Made by a program: the position numbers and the translations under genes. The notes beneath the pieces were generated by a model. The model had not been told where the DNA came from and ran no database searches. It saw nothing but the letters and a program-made list of their open reading frames with translations. Shown here piece by piece: positions 1 to 9,302 of a DNA stretch of 64,000 bases. The stretch is taken from contig NZ_BAYA01000014.1 in the NCBI RefSeq assembly GCF_000685015.1, positions 62,001 through 126,000 on the forward strand, read 5' to 3'. Position 1 is the stretch's first letter; each line of letters starts with the position of its first letter. Source of the stretch: Paraburkholderia bannensis NBRC 103871 (GTDB lineage Bacteria; Pseudomonadota; Gammaproteobacteria; Burkholderiales; Burkholderiaceae).

Positions 1-467
1 AGGCGTGGCTCATGACGGGCTGGCGGCTCGGCTGGATGGTCGCGCCGCGCGCGCTCATGGACGATCTCGGCAAGCTGGTCGAATACAACACGTCGTGCGC
101 GCCGTCCTTCGTCCAGCAGGCCGGGATCGTCGCGCTGGAGCAGGGCGAGGCGTCCACGCAAGAGCTCGTTACCGATCTGCGCGTGTCGCGCGATCACCTC
201 GCGGCGGCGCTCGCGCGCTTGCCGGGCGTCGACGTGAAAACGCCGCATGGCGCCATGTACCTGTTTTTCCGCCTCACGGGGGCGCAGAAGAGCCTCGAAC
301 TGTGCAAGGCGCTGGTGCGCGAGGCGGGGCTTGGACTCGCACCGGGCAGCGCATTCGGCCCCGAAGGCGAGGGTTTCGTGCGCTGGTGTTACGCATGCGA
401 TCCGGCGCGGCTCGATGCGGGCGTCGAGCGGCTCGCGCGGTATCTCGAGCAGCACGGCGCGGCCTGA
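1..467 (+). CDS. Class I/II PLP-dependent aminotransferase, C-terminal part
   Basis: This is the last ~154 codons of a fold-type I aminotransferase, cut by the left edge. The reading frame begins with A-W-L-M-T-G-W-R-L-G-W, the conserved block directly after the PLP-binding lysine of class I/II aminotransferases. The window opens with 'ag', the last two bases of a codon that would be Lys (AAG), so the Schiff-base lysine probably straddles the edge. The small C-terminal domain follows, with a typical glycine-rich segment (L-A-P-G-S-A-F-G) and an R-W-C-Y substrate-carboxylate arginine region. It ends in TGA at 465-467. Substrate cannot be told from this part. The ATG at 12 is internal, not a start. 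The gene lies upstream of scpB with a 350-bp gap, so an operon is unlikely. Confidence 0.85.
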   Translation, partial: AWLMTGWRLGWMVAPRALMDDLGKLVEYNTSCAPSFVQQAGIVALEQGEASTQELVTDLRVSRDHLAAALARLPGVDVKTPHGAMYLFFRLTGAQKSLELCKALVREAGLGLAPGSAFGPEGEGFVRWCYACDPARLDAGVERLARYLEQHGAA

Positions 468-817
468 AACTCGGGGCGAGGGAACATCGGCATGCGGGCC
501 GCATCGATCAATACGGTATTGACGTTAGCGGGCTAAAACCCGCGTCGCCGCGACTTTACGCCCCCGTCGTTTTTGCGTAAGATGACGCTCAGTCACGCGA
601 TTCCCTGCGGGAATTTCGCTGCTCCGTCCGGCTGGGTCTGGCACTTTGTAGCTCTCCAAGTGTGCAAGGTGTTGTTTAGCGGCCCCCCGGTGCGTGCTCC
701 CATCAATATGACCGATCAGAATTCGGGCGAGCGCGTCTCCAGTTCCATATCGTCTTTCGTCTGTCTGATCCGGTTCCCTGAACCTGATTTACCTTACTTA
801 GGGTCTGACCTGGCTGC
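468..817. other. Intergenic region between aminotransferase and scpB
   Basis: No credible gene. There is one short dyad at 528-543 (GCGGG, six-base loop, CCCGC) with no T-run after it, so I do not call it a terminator. The part from about 680 to 817 is less GC-rich and may hold the scpB promoter, but I see no pair of hexamers good enough to call. Confidence 0.5.
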
Positions 818-1825
818 ATGAATACCCAAGAGGCGAAGATCGTCCTCGAGACTGCATTGATCTGCACGCAGGAGCCGCTGAAGATCGGCGAGCTGCGCAA
901 GCTGTTTGCCGACGACATCTCGGCCGACACCGTTCGTAACCTGCTCGAAGACCTGCGGCAAGAATGGTCTGGACGCGGCGTGGAACTGGTGGGCCTCGCG
1001 TCCGGCTGGCGCTTCCAGAGCAAGCCGGCCATGCGCACGTACCTCGACCGCCTGCATCCCGAAAAGCCGCCGCGCTATTCGCGCGCAGTGCTCGAAACAC
1101 TCGCGATCATCGCGTACCGGCAGCCGGTCACGCGCGGCGATATCGAGGAAATCCGCGGGGTGACGGTCAATACGCAGGTCGTCAAGCAGCTTGAGGATCG
1201 CAACTGGATCGAAGTCATCGGTCATCGGGATGTGCCGGGACGCCCGGCGCTGTACGCCACGACGCGCCAGTTTCTCGACGATCTCGGTTTGAGGTCGCTC
1301 GACGAACTGCCGCCGCTCGACGATCCGTCGAACCAGCTGGGCGAGCAGTTGCTGGCCCAGCATGCGATCGAATTCCCGGAAAGCGAAGTCGCGCAACTGA
1401 TCGCCGAAGCCGCAGCGGAGCATGGCGAAGATTCGCTCGCAACGGGCACGGCCGAAGCAACGACGGACGTTGCGGTTGATGCTGCGGATCTGGACGCGGG
1501 GCGCGAAGCGCAAGAGGCGACGGGTGAAGCGGCTGTCGAGCCGGCAGTTCAAGCGGCAGCTGAGCCGGCAGTCGAAGCGGCTGGTCACACGGCGCCGCAA
1601 CTGGCCGCCGTGCAGGCGCATCTCGACGAATCCGCGTTCGCGCAGGACGAGCCGGGCGCACACGACGCGCAGGATCTCGACGCCGCGCTGGCCGATGCCA
1701 GCGCGACGCAGCCCGCTGGCCATGCTGCCGGCGAGCCCGCAGAAGAACACGAAGACCGCCGCGACGCGGCGCAGGACGACCCCGTCTCGACGACGGACGA
1801 CGACGCCGCCCGACGCGGCATCTGA
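818..1825 (+). CDS. scpB: SMC-Scp complex subunit ScpB
   Basis: ScpB is the winged-helix kleisin-associated subunit of the bacterial condensin SMC-ScpAB and acts in the cytoplasm in chromosome compaction and segregation. The first ~190 residues carry the family pattern: an N-terminal K-I-V-L-E-T-A-L-I helix, the Y-S-R-A-V-L-E-T-L-A-I-I-A-Y-R-Q-P-V-T-R segment with R-G-D-I-E-E-I-R-G-V, and the closing G-R-P-x-L-Y-A-T-T-x-x-F-L-D block. At 335 aa it is much longer than the usual ~200 aa. Residues ~190-335 are an acidic, Ala/Glu-rich low-complexity tail with A-E-P-A-V-type repeats, common in Burkholderiaceae and probably disordered. rluB follows after 62 bp, an order widely conserved in bacteria. 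Confidence 0.93.
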   Translation: MNTQEAKIVLETALICTQEPLKIGELRKLFADDISADTVRNLLEDLRQEWSGRGVELVGLASGWRFQSKPAMRTYLDRLHPEKPPRYSRAVLETLAIIAYRQPVTRGDIEEIRGVTVNTQVVKQLEDRNWIEVIGHRDVPGRPALYATTRQFLDDLGLRSLDELPPLDDPSNQLGEQLLAQHAIEFPESEVAQLIAEAAAEHGEDSLATGTAEATTDVAVDAADLDAGREAQEATGEAAVEPAVQAAAEPAVEAAGHTAPQLAAVQAHLDESAFAQDEPGAHDAQDLDAALADASATQPAGHAAGEPAEEHEDRRDAAQDDPVSTTDDDAARRGI

Positions 1826-1887
1826 AGCAACAAACACACTGACGCGCCCCTCCCATCGGGCGCGCAACCTGACATTTCGAGGTTGTT

Positions 1888-3714
1888 TTGACTGATATCC
1901 ACGACACCGATTCGACCGACGCGTCCGAATCCGCGCGTCGCGCGTCCTCCACGCGCGATGACGACACGCGCGCTGCCCGCGATGGCGGCGAGGTCGCTGG
2001 CCCGCAGGCAGGCGAGCACGCCGCCGAGGGCGAAGACCGTCCGCGCCGCGGCCTGCGCCGCGGTCCGCGCAGCCTGATCGCGCGTCGCCGCGCGGGCGCG
2101 AAAGGCAAGACCGAAGGCGTTGCCGCAGACGGTGCGCAAGAAGCACCCGCTGGCATCGAAACGCCGCCGGACGGCGTGGTCGTTGCGCAAAAGCGCGCGC
2201 CGCGCAAGGACAAGGATGCACCTGCGAAGCCGGGGCGTCGCGCTCCCGCCGCGAAGAGCGCGGAAGGCGCGAACGCCGCCGCACCGGCAGGCAAGCCCGC
2301 AAAAGGCCGTGGCGGCAAGGGCCGCGCAGAAGCGCCGGCAGCCGCAGCAGCAGCGGAAGGCACCCAGGACGATCTGTTCCTCTACGTGACGTCGCCGGCA
2401 TTCGACGCCGACAACGGCACGGGTGCGGGCGTGCGTGCGCCGATGCTGCGCCGAGGCGGCCGCGCCCAGCAGCCCAAGCGCGTGCTGAGCCCGGACGACG
2501 ACGCACCGAAGCTGCACAAGGTGCTGGCGGACGCGGGCATGGGCTCGCGCCGCGACATGGAAGAGCTGATCATCGCCGGGCGCGTCTCGGTGAACGGCGA
2601 ACCCGCGCACATCGGCCAGCGCATTCTGCCGACCGACCAGGTTCGCATCAACGGCAAGCCGATCAAGCGCAAGCTGGCCAACAAGCCGCCGCGCGTGCTG
2701 ATCTATCACAAGCCGACCGGCGAAATCGTCAGCCACGCCGACCCGGAAGGCCGCGCCTCGGTGTTCGACCGCCTGCCGCCGATGAAAACGGCGAAGTGGC
2801 TGGCTGTCGGCCGTCTGGACTTCAACACCGAAGGCCTGCTGATGCTCACGACCTCGGGCGACCTCGCCAACCGTTTCATGCACCCGCGCTACAGCGTGGA
2901 GCGTGAATACGCGGTGCGCGTGGTGGGCGAGCTGAGCGAAGGCATGCGCCAGAAGCTGCTCAAGGGCGTCGAGCTCGAAGACGGCCCGGCGAGCTTCCTG
3001 CGCATCCGCGATGGCGGCGGCGAAGGCACGAATCACTGGTATCACGTCGCGCTGGCCGAAGGCCGCAACCGTGAAGTGCGCCGGATGTTCGAGGCAGCGG
3101 GCCTGATGGTGAGCCGCCTGATCCGTACGCGTCACGGCCCGATTGCGCTGCCCAAGGGCCTCAAGCGCGGCCGCTGGGAAGAGCTCGAGGACAACGAAGT
3201 GCGCGCGCTGATGGCCGCAGTGGGCCTGAAGGCGCCGAGCGAAGAGAAGGGCGGCCGTGGCGGCAAGGAGCAGGAGCGTCGCCAGCCGGATCCGATGCAG
3301 ACGTCGATGGGCTTCATCAACCGTGAGCCGGTGCTGAGTTCGCACGGCGCGATGGGCCAGCCGCGTCAGCAGCGTGGCGGCGGCGCCGGTCGTCGTGGCG
3401 CGCAGGCTGGCGGCTTCGGCGCGGGTGGCGGCTTCGGTGGCGGCATGGGCGGCAACGCCGGCGGTGGCCGTGGCGAGCGCGGCAATCGCGCCAACGGCGG
3501 CGGCAATGGCCGTGGCGCGCGTGGCGACGTCGACGGCAACCGCGCACCCACCGGCGGCAAGCGTGCCGGTGGTAACGCAGGCGGTAACGCGGGCGGCAAC
3601 CGCCGTGGCGCGGGCAATAACGCGGGCGGCAACGCCAACGGCAACCGCGCAGCCAGCGGCGGCAATCGTACGGGTCAGCGCGGTGCGCCGCGCAACCGTA
3701 CCCGCGGCCACTAA
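1888..3714 (+). CDS. rluB: 23S rRNA pseudouridine synthase RluB (RsuA/RluB/E/F family)
   Basis: It isomerises a uridine of 23S rRNA (U2605 in E. coli) to pseudouridine. An S4 RNA-binding domain lies at about residues 207-268 (K-L-H-K-V-L-A-D-A-G then V-N-G-x-x-A-x-I-G). The catalytic domain follows, with G-R-L-D-F-N-T-E-G-L-L containing the nucleophile Asp311 and the family block N-R-E-V-R-R-M-F. At 608 aa it is about twice the E. coli enzyme. Residues 1-200 are a charged Ala/Arg-rich extension and residues 470-608 a Gly/Asn/Arg-rich tail resembling an RGG-type RNA-binding tail. The chosen start is TTG at 1888 with a GAGG about 5 bases upstream. No ATG lies near the start of the frame, so the exact start is uncertain. 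Confidence 0.9.
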   Translation: MTDIHDTDSTDASESARRASSTRDDDTRAARDGGEVAGPQAGEHAAEGEDRPRRGLRRGPRSLIARRRAGAKGKTEGVAADGAQEAPAGIETPPDGVVVAQKRAPRKDKDAPAKPGRRAPAAKSAEGANAAAPAGKPAKGRGGKGRAEAPAAAAAAEGTQDDLFLYVTSPAFDADNGTGAGVRAPMLRRGGRAQQPKRVLSPDDDAPKLHKVLADAGMGSRRDMEELIIAGRVSVNGEPAHIGQRILPTDQVRINGKPIKRKLANKPPRVLIYHKPTGEIVSHADPEGRASVFDRLPPMKTAKWLAVGRLDFNTEGLLMLTTSGDLANRFMHPRYSVEREYAVRVVGELSEGMRQKLLKGVELEDGPASFLRIRDGGGEGTNHWYHVALAEGRNREVRRMFEAAGLMVSRLIRTRHGPIALPKGLKRGRWEELEDNEVRALMAAVGLKAPSEEKGGRGGKEQERRQPDPMQTSMGFINREPVLSSHGAMGQPRQQRGGGAGRRGAQAGGFGAGGGFGGGMGGNAGGGRGERGNRANGGGNGRGARGDVDGNRAPTGGKRAGGNAGGNAGGNRRGAGNNAGGNANGNRAASGGNRTGQRGAPRNRTRGH

Positions 3715-3723
3715 GCCACGGAT

Positions 3724-3768
3724 TCAGCGAGCGCGCCTGACGCAAGGCGCCAGCGCGGCGCTCGCTGA
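3724..3768 (+). terminator. Stem-loop just after rluB
   Basis: A perfect 11-bp inverted repeat (3724-3734 pairing with 3758-3768, core CAGCGAGCG/CGCTCGCTG) begins ten bases after the rluB stop. No T-run follows, so it is either a 3'-end stabilising hairpin or a weak terminator. Confidence 0.4.
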
Positions 3769-3870
3769 GACAAACCCGCAACTGCACGCAATTGCCCCGA
3801 TTCGGTCTTGAAAACGCTTTCAGGGCGGCCTTATCAGGCTTTAGGCACTGTGGCGCGAACGCCTCGCGGT

Positions 3871-3899
3871 TTGCCTTAAAAGCGAAAAAAGGCTACAAT
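3871..3899 (+). promoter_or_regulatory. Sigma70 promoter of the rimP-nusA-infB operon
   Basis: TTGCCT at 3871-3876 and TACAAT at 3894-3899 are separated by 17 bp, a near-consensus sigma70 arrangement. Transcription should start near 3906, about 280 bases before rimP. Confidence 0.75.
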
Positions 3900-3904
3900 C
3901 TCGA

Positions 3905-3990
3905 AGTCGCTGGGCGTGCGGCTTTTATTTGCGTCCCAGGTGCGACCACCTGGCTAAGTGAGAAGATGGGCGTTTCGCCCATTTTTTTTT
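3905..3990 (+). ncRNA. Short two-hairpin leader RNA upstream of rimP (attenuator or small RNA)
   Basis: From the predicted start near 3906 the transcript holds a 7-bp hairpin with a four-base loop (CCAGGTG 3936-3942, CACCTGG 3947-3953), then a terminator hairpin with nine T's ending at 3990. A default product would be ~85 nt. Since no other promoter is obvious before rimP (4188), full-length transcription of rimP-nusA-infB would need read-through. NusA is known to autoregulate its operon in E. coli, and this layout fits an attenuator. An independent small RNA cannot be excluded. Confidence 0.5.
3966..3990 (+). terminator. Intrinsic terminator in the rimP leader
   Basis: The stem ATGGGCG (3966-3972)/CGCCCAT (3976-3982) has a TTT loop and is followed directly by a run of T up to 3990. 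It is a textbook Rho-independent terminator placed about 200 bp upstream of the rimP start. Confidence 0.85.
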
Positions 3991-4187
3991 GGTTCGGCCG
4001 ATTGTGCAGGTTGTCTTTCATGGCATCGGGCTCAATCGCGCAGCGCAACCAGCCATCACTTCACGTCAGGTTCGGCTCGCCCATCTGGGTTGAAGTGCAA
4101 GAGCGCGCGCTCACCTGGCGCGCGGCCCGCGAATCCCGAATCACAGGAAGTTGCCGGCTCGCTGCGCGAACATCTGGAGTGGGCATT

Positions 4188-4646
4188 GTGCAACTGACGG
4201 AACTGATTGAAACCACGGTCACCGGGCTCGGTTACGAGCTGGTCGACCTCGAGCGCACCGGGCGCGGCATGCTGGCCATCTACATCGATCAGCCTGCGGG
4301 TATCGCGATCGAGGACTGCGAGAAGGTCACGCGTCAGCTGCAACACGTTCTGTTTGTCGAGAACATCGACTACGAACGTCTTGAGGTCTCGTCGCCCGGC
4401 CTCGACCGTCCGCTGAGGAAACTGGCGGACTTCGAACGCTTCGCGGGCTGCGAAGCGGTCATCACGTTGAAAAAGCCATTGGACGGACGGAAATCGTACC
4501 GCGGCATCGTGCATGCCCCGGAAGGCGAAACCATCGGTCTGGAATTCGAAGGGAAGGCGGGGCCTGCGATGCTCGATTTCACGCTCGCGGACATCGATAA
4601 AGCCCGTCTGATCCCCAAAGTTGACTTTAGGAGCCGCAAACAATGA
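4188..4646 (+). CDS. rimP: Ribosome maturation factor RimP
   Basis: RimP is a cytoplasmic assembly factor for the 30S ribosomal subunit. The 152-aa product has the two-domain RimP pattern: N-terminal L-G-Y-E-L-V-D-L-E and I-E-D-C-E-K-V-T-R-Q-L, then the hallmark Y-x-L-E-V-S-S-P-G-L-D-R-P-L (here Y-E-R-L-E-V). I chose the GTG at 4188 with GGAG nine bases upstream. The open frame extends further upstream, but that part runs through the leader terminator and has no family similarity. The stop overlaps the nusA start as ATGA (4643-4646), so the two genes are translationally coupled, as in most proteobacteria. Confidence 0.92.
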   Translation: MQLTELIETTVTGLGYELVDLERTGRGMLAIYIDQPAGIAIEDCEKVTRQLQHVLFVENIDYERLEVSSPGLDRPLRKLADFERFAGCEAVITLKKPLDGRKSYRGIVHAPEGETIGLEFEGKAGPAMLDFTLADIDKARLIPKVDFRSRKQ

Positions 4647-6118
4647 GTCGCGAAGTGTTGATGCTGGTGGATGCGCTGGCACGCGAGAAAAATGTCGACA
4701 AGGACGTGGTGTTTGCCGCCCTTGAAGCGGCGCTTGCGTCGGCCTCCAAGAAACTCTTCGACGAGGATGCGGACATCCGTGTGCATATCGACCGTGAAAG
4801 CGGCGAGCACGAAACGTTTCGTCGCTGGCGCGTCGTGCCGGACGAGGCAGGTCTGCAGGAGCCGGATCAGGAGATTCTCCTGTTCGAAGCTCGCGAGCAG
4901 AACGCCGACGCGCAAATCGACGAGTTCATCGAGCAGCCGGTGCCGTCGGTCGAGTTCGGCCGTATCGGCGCGCAGGCTGCCAAGCAGGTCATTCTGCAGA
5001 AGGTTCGTGACGCTGAGCGCGAACAGATCCTGAACGACTTCCTTGAGCGCGGCGAAAGCATCATGACCGGCACGGTCAAGCGCATGGACAAGGGCAATTT
5101 CATCGTTGAATCGGGCCGTGTCGAAGCGCTGCTGCGCCGCGACCAGCTGATTCCGAAGGAAAACCTGCGCGTGGGCGACCGCGTGCGCGCCTGGATCGGC
5201 AAGGTCGACCGCACTGCGCGCGGCCCGCAGATCGAACTCTCGCGCACGGCGCCCGAGTTCCTGATGAAGCTGTTCGAGATGGAAGTGCCGGAAATCGAGC
5301 AAGGCCTTCTCGAGATCAAGGCGGCAGCGCGTGATCCGGGCGTTCGCGCCAAGATCGGCGTGGTGGCCTACGACAAGCGTATCGATCCGATCGGCACCTG
5401 TGTCGGCATTCGCGGCTCGCGCGTGCAGGCTGTGCGTAACGAGCTCGGTGGCGAAAACGTCGACATCGTGCTATGGTCGGAAGATCCCGCCCAGTTCGTG
5501 ATCGGCGCGCTCGCGCCGGCTGCCGTGCAGTCGATCGTCGTCGACGAAGAAAAGCACTCGATGGATGTTGTCGTCGACGAAAGCGAACTCGCAGTCGCCA
5601 TTGGCCGCAGCGGCCAGAACGTGCGTCTTGCCGGCGAGCTGACCGGCTGGCAAATCAACATCATGACGCCGGACGAATCTGCGCAGAAGCAGAACCAGGA
5701 GCGCACGGTGCTGCGCGACCTGTTCATGGCGCGTCTCGACGTCGATGAGGAAGTCGCCGACATCCTGATCGACGAAGGCTTCACGAGCCTCGAAGAGATC
5801 GCCTACGTGCCCCTCAACGAAATGCTGGAAATCGAAGCGTTCGACGAGGACACCGTGCACGAACTGCGCAACCGCGCGCGCGACGCCCTGCTCACGCAGG
5901 CCATCGCGAACGAGGAAAAGGTGGAAAGCGCCGCGCTGGACCTCAAGAGTCTGGACGGCATCGACCCGGAGCTGCTCGCGAAGCTGGCGCAGCACGAAGT
6001 TCACACCCGCGACGAGCTCGCCGAGCTGGCCGTGGACGAACTGACCGAAATGACGGGAATGGAAGAGGACGCCGCCAAGGCGTTGATCATGAAGGCACGT
6101 GAGCACTGGTTCGAATGA
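4643..6118 (+). CDS. nusA: Transcription termination/antitermination factor NusA
   Basis: NusA binds RNA polymerase and nascent RNA and modulates pausing, termination and antitermination. The 491-aa product has the full domain order: N-terminal polymerase-binding domain (1-~125), S1 domain (~130-200, I-M-T-G-T-V-K-R), and the KH1/KH2 pair with D-P-I-G-T-C-V-G-I-R-G-S-R and A-I-G-R-S-G-Q-N-V-R-L-A. Two C-terminal acidic helix-hairpin repeats follow (~365-490), which in E. coli contact the polymerase alpha C-terminal domain and mask RNA binding. A strong SD (TAGGAG) sits 10 bases before the ATG. It is the second gene of the rimP-nusA-infB operon; see the leader upstream for possible autoregulation. 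Confidence 0.97.
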   Translation: MSREVLMLVDALAREKNVDKDVVFAALEAALASASKKLFDEDADIRVHIDRESGEHETFRRWRVVPDEAGLQEPDQEILLFEAREQNADAQIDEFIEQPVPSVEFGRIGAQAAKQVILQKVRDAEREQILNDFLERGESIMTGTVKRMDKGNFIVESGRVEALLRRDQLIPKENLRVGDRVRAWIGKVDRTARGPQIELSRTAPEFLMKLFEMEVPEIEQGLLEIKAAARDPGVRAKIGVVAYDKRIDPIGTCVGIRGSRVQAVRNELGGENVDIVLWSEDPAQFVIGALAPAAVQSIVVDEEKHSMDVVVDESELAVAIGRSGQNVRLAGELTGWQINIMTPDESAQKQNQERTVLRDLFMARLDVDEEVADILIDEGFTSLEEIAYVPLNEMLEIEAFDEDTVHELRNRARDALLTQAIANEEKVESAALDLKSLDGIDPELLAKLAQHEVHTRDELAELAVDELTEMTGMEEDAAKALIMKAREHWFE

Positions 6119-6295
6119 TCTGCGGGGGAGCGATCCCCTCACGATGATTCACCAGGGCGTGACGAGCAGGAAGCGACCATGACCCACTGAACTGATCGCG
6201 GCCGCCCCGCAGCTAGCAGTACGAGCGCGGGGCAAACGGTGCCGCATGACCCGATGTCAACCGCAAGGAATCGATCCTTGCATTAAGAGGAATGA

Positions 6296-9241
6296 ATGGC
6301 GAGTAACAACGTAGCCCAATTTGCCGCGGAACTGAAGATGCCTGCTGGCGTGCTGCTTGAGCAGCTCCAGGCGGCGGGCGTCACGAAAGCGAGCGAAGCT
6401 GACTCCTTGTCCGAAACGGACAAGGCGCGTCTGCTCGACCACTTGCGCAAGTCTCACGGCTCGACTGATGCAGACAAGCGCAAGATCACGCTGACGAAAC
6501 GGCATACGTCGGAAATCAAGCAGTCCGATTCGACGGGCAAGGCTCGCACCATTCAGGTCGAGGTGCGCAAGAAGCGCACTTTCGTCCGCCGCGACGAATC
6601 CGCCGAACAGGCGGAGGCATCGAATCATGCCACCGACGCCGCAGCCGCCGCCGAAGAGGCGGAGCTGCAGCGCCGCGAAGAAGAAGCTCGCCGCGAGGCC
6701 GAGCTTCTGGAGCGTCAGGCTCAGGAACTCAAGGAGCGTCAGGAGTTGCTCGCGCGTGAAGAGGCCGAGCGCCGCGAACGCGAGGAAGCAGCCGAGGCGC
6801 AACGTCGCCGTGCCGAAGAAGAGGCCGCCAATAAGAAGGCCGCGGCAGATGCCGCTGCGCGCGAACTGGCCGCTCAGGCCGTCGCTGCCCAGCGCAATGC
6901 CGAAGCAGAAGCGAAGGAAGTGAAGCAACAGCAAGACGATGACCGCGCCGCCGCCGAGCGCGCCGCGCAGCGCGAAGCCGCGCAGAAGGCCGAAGTAGCC
7001 GCGCGTGAAGCCGCCGAAAAGGCGCAGAAAGAACAGGAAGAGATCGCTCGCCGCCGTGCGGCTGCAGAAGCCGAAGCGCGCGCGATCCGCGAAATGATGA
7101 ACACGCCGCGCAAGGCGCAGGTCAAGGCGGTCGAACCGCCGAAGCCCGTCGAGCCGGCCAAGCCTGCCGAAGCCAAGGGCACGCTGCACAAGCCGGCCCG
7201 TCCGGAAGGTGCTGCACGTCCGGCCGCTGGCGCCGCTGGCGCGAAGAAGCCTGCCACCACGGCAGCGCCTTCGACGAGCGCACCGGGTGCTGGCGCGGGC
7301 GACCGCAACAAGAAGCCGGGCGCAGGCAAGGGCGGCTGGCAGGACGACGCGTCGAAGCGCCGCGGCATCAAGACGCGTGGCGATTCGTCGGGCGGCGTTG
7401 ACCGCGGCTGGCGCGGTGGCCCGAAGGGCCGCGGCCGTCACCAGGACAGCGCATCGACGTTCCAGGCGCCGACCGAGCCGATCGTGCGCGAAGTGCACGT
7501 GCCGGAAACCATCACGGTGGCTGACCTCGCGCACAAGATGTCCGTGAAGGCGTCGGAAGTCATCAAGGTGATGATGAAGATGGGCCAGATGGTCACCATC
7601 AACCAGATGCTGGACCAGGAAACGGCAATGATCATTGTCGAAGAACTGGGCCACCGCGCCGTCGCTGCGAAGCTCGACGATCCGGAAGCGCTGCTGGTCG
7701 AAGGCCAGTCCACGGTCACGGACGCCGAGCAACTGCCGCGTCCGCCGGTCGTCACCGTCATGGGTCACGTCGACCACGGCAAGACCTCGCTGCTCGACTA
7801 CATCCGCCGCGCCAAGGTTGCAGCGGGCGAAGCGGGCGGCATTACGCAGCACATCGGCGCATACCACGTCGATACGCCGCGTGGCGTCATCACGTTCCTC
7901 GACACGCCGGGTCACGAGGCCTTCACGGCCATGCGTGCTCGCGGTGCGAAGGCAACCGACATCGTCATCCTGGTGGTCGCAGCCGACGACGGCGTGATGC
8001 CGCAGACGAAGGAAGCAATCGCTCACGCGAAGGCTGCGGGTGTGCCGCTCGTCGTGGCGATCAACAAGATCGACAAGCCGGACGCCAATCCGGAGCGCGT
8101 CAAGCAGGAACTCGTCGCTGAAGGCGTCGTGCCGGAAGAGTACGGTGGCGATTCGCCGTTCGTGCCGGTGTCGGCCAAGACGGGCGCGGGCATCGACGAC
8201 CTGCTCGAAAACGTCTCGCTGCAAGCCGAAGTGCTGGAGCTGAAGGCACCGGTCGAAGCGCCGGCCAAGGGTCTCGTCATCGAAGCGAAGCTCGACAAGG
8301 GTAAGGGCCCGGTTGCAACGATCCTCGTCCAGTCGGGTACGCTCAACCGTGGCGACGTCGTGCTGGCAGGCAGCGCCTACGGCCGCGTGCGTGCGATGCT
8401 CGACGAAACCGGCAAGCCGACCAAGGAAGCTGGCCCGTCGATCCCGGTCGAAATCCAGGGTCTGTCGGAAGTCCCGGGTGCAGGCGAAGAAGTCATCGTC
8501 CTGCCGGACGAGCGCAAGGCGCGCGAAATCGCCCTGTTCCGTCAAGGCAAGTTCCGCGACGTGAAGCTGGCGAAGCAGCAGGCTGCGAAGCTCGAAAACA
8601 TGCTCGAGCAGATGACGGAAGGCGAAGTGCAGAACCTGCCGCTCATCGTCAAGGCAGACGTGCAGGGCTCGCAGGAAGCGCTGGTGCAATCGCTCGTCAA
8701 GCTGTCGACCAGCGAAGTGCGCGTGCAGATCGTGCACAGCGCGGTCGGTGCGATCAGCGAGTCGGACGTCAACCTGGCAACGGCTTCGAAGGCAGTCATC
8801 ATCGGCTTCAACACGCGTGCGGATGCACAGGCGCGTAAGGTTGCCGAAGCGAACGGCATCGACATCCGCTACTACAACATCATCTATGACGCAGTGGATG
8901 AGGTGAAGGCGGCAATGTCCGGCATGCTCGCGCCGGAGAAGCGCGAGACGGTGACGGGTATGGCCGAAGTGCGCCAGGTGATCCGCGTGCCGAAGGTTGG
9001 TCTGGTCGCGGGTTGTATGGTCACGGACGGTTTCGTCAAGCGTTCGTCGTCGGTACGTGTGATCCGCAACAACGTGGTCATCCATACCGGCGAACTCGAC
9101 TCGCTCAAGCGCTTCAAGGACGACGTCAAGGAAGTCAAGCAAGGCTTCGAGTGCGGTATGTCGATCAAGAACTTCAGCGACATCGTCGAAGGCGACCAGT
9201 TCGAAGTGTTCGAGATCACGGAAGTCGCGCGTACGCTGTAA
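6296..9241 (+). CDS. infB: Translation initiation factor IF-2
   Basis: IF-2 is the GTPase that brings fMet-tRNA to the 30S subunit and promotes subunit joining. The 981-aa product has an N-terminal IF2N module (residues 1-~55) and a long Ala/Glu/Arg-rich coiled-coil linker (~100-270). A second IF2 N-terminal motif follows, and then the G domain with GHVDHGKT (490-497), D-T-P-G-H-E and N-K-I-D. Domains II-IV run to the C terminus, with the fMet-binding domain containing G-F-E-C-G-M. Length suits Burkholderiaceae, where the linker is long. An ATG at 6292 is out of frame; the ATG at 6296 has AAGAGG eight bases upstream. A 177-bp gap separates it from nusA. Internal shorter IF-2 isoforms, known in E. 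coli, were not assessed. Confidence 0.97.
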   Translation: MASNNVAQFAAELKMPAGVLLEQLQAAGVTKASEADSLSETDKARLLDHLRKSHGSTDADKRKITLTKRHTSEIKQSDSTGKARTIQVEVRKKRTFVRRDESAEQAEASNHATDAAAAAEEAELQRREEEARREAELLERQAQELKERQELLAREEAERREREEAAEAQRRRAEEEAANKKAAADAAARELAAQAVAAQRNAEAEAKEVKQQQDDDRAAAERAAQREAAQKAEVAAREAAEKAQKEQEEIARRRAAAEAEARAIREMMNTPRKAQVKAVEPPKPVEPAKPAEAKGTLHKPARPEGAARPAAGAAGAKKPATTAAPSTSAPGAGAGDRNKKPGAGKGGWQDDASKRRGIKTRGDSSGGVDRGWRGGPKGRGRHQDSASTFQAPTEPIVREVHVPETITVADLAHKMSVKASEVIKVMMKMGQMVTINQMLDQETAMIIVEELGHRAVAAKLDDPEALLVEGQSTVTDAEQLPRPPVVTVMGHVDHGKTSLLDYIRRAKVAAGEAGGITQHIGAYHVDTPRGVITFLDTPGHEAFTAMRARGAKATDIVILVVAADDGVMPQTKEAIAHAKAAGVPLVVAINKIDKPDANPERVKQELVAEGVVPEEYGGDSPFVPVSAKTGAGIDDLLENVSLQAEVLELKAPVEAPAKGLVIEAKLDKGKGPVATILVQSGTLNRGDVVLAGSAYGRVRAMLDETGKPTKEAGPSIPVEIQGLSEVPGAGEEVIVLPDERKAREIALFRQGKFRDVKLAKQQAAKLENMLEQMTEGEVQNLPLIVKADVQGSQEALVQSLVKLSTSEVRVQIVHSAVGAISESDVNLATASKAVIIGFNTRADAQARKVAEANGIDIRYYNIIYDAVDEVKAAMSGMLAPEKRETVTGMAEVRQVIRVPKVGLVAGCMVTDGFVKRSSSVRVIRNNVVIHTGELDSLKRFKDDVKEVKQGFECGMSIKNFSDIVEGDQFEVFEITEVARTL

Positions 9242-9302
9242 TGCAGCGGCGCACGCGGGCAGGCCTCAAGACCTTGAGGCCGCCGCGGGCTTACCCGAAA
9301 AG

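Noticed and set aside
6257..9142. 961-codon minus-strand open frame opposite infB
   Set aside because: Shadow of infB caused by third-position GC bias; no family motif and no SD. The same applies to 18889-21606 opposite sucA and 61780-63966 opposite oxc.
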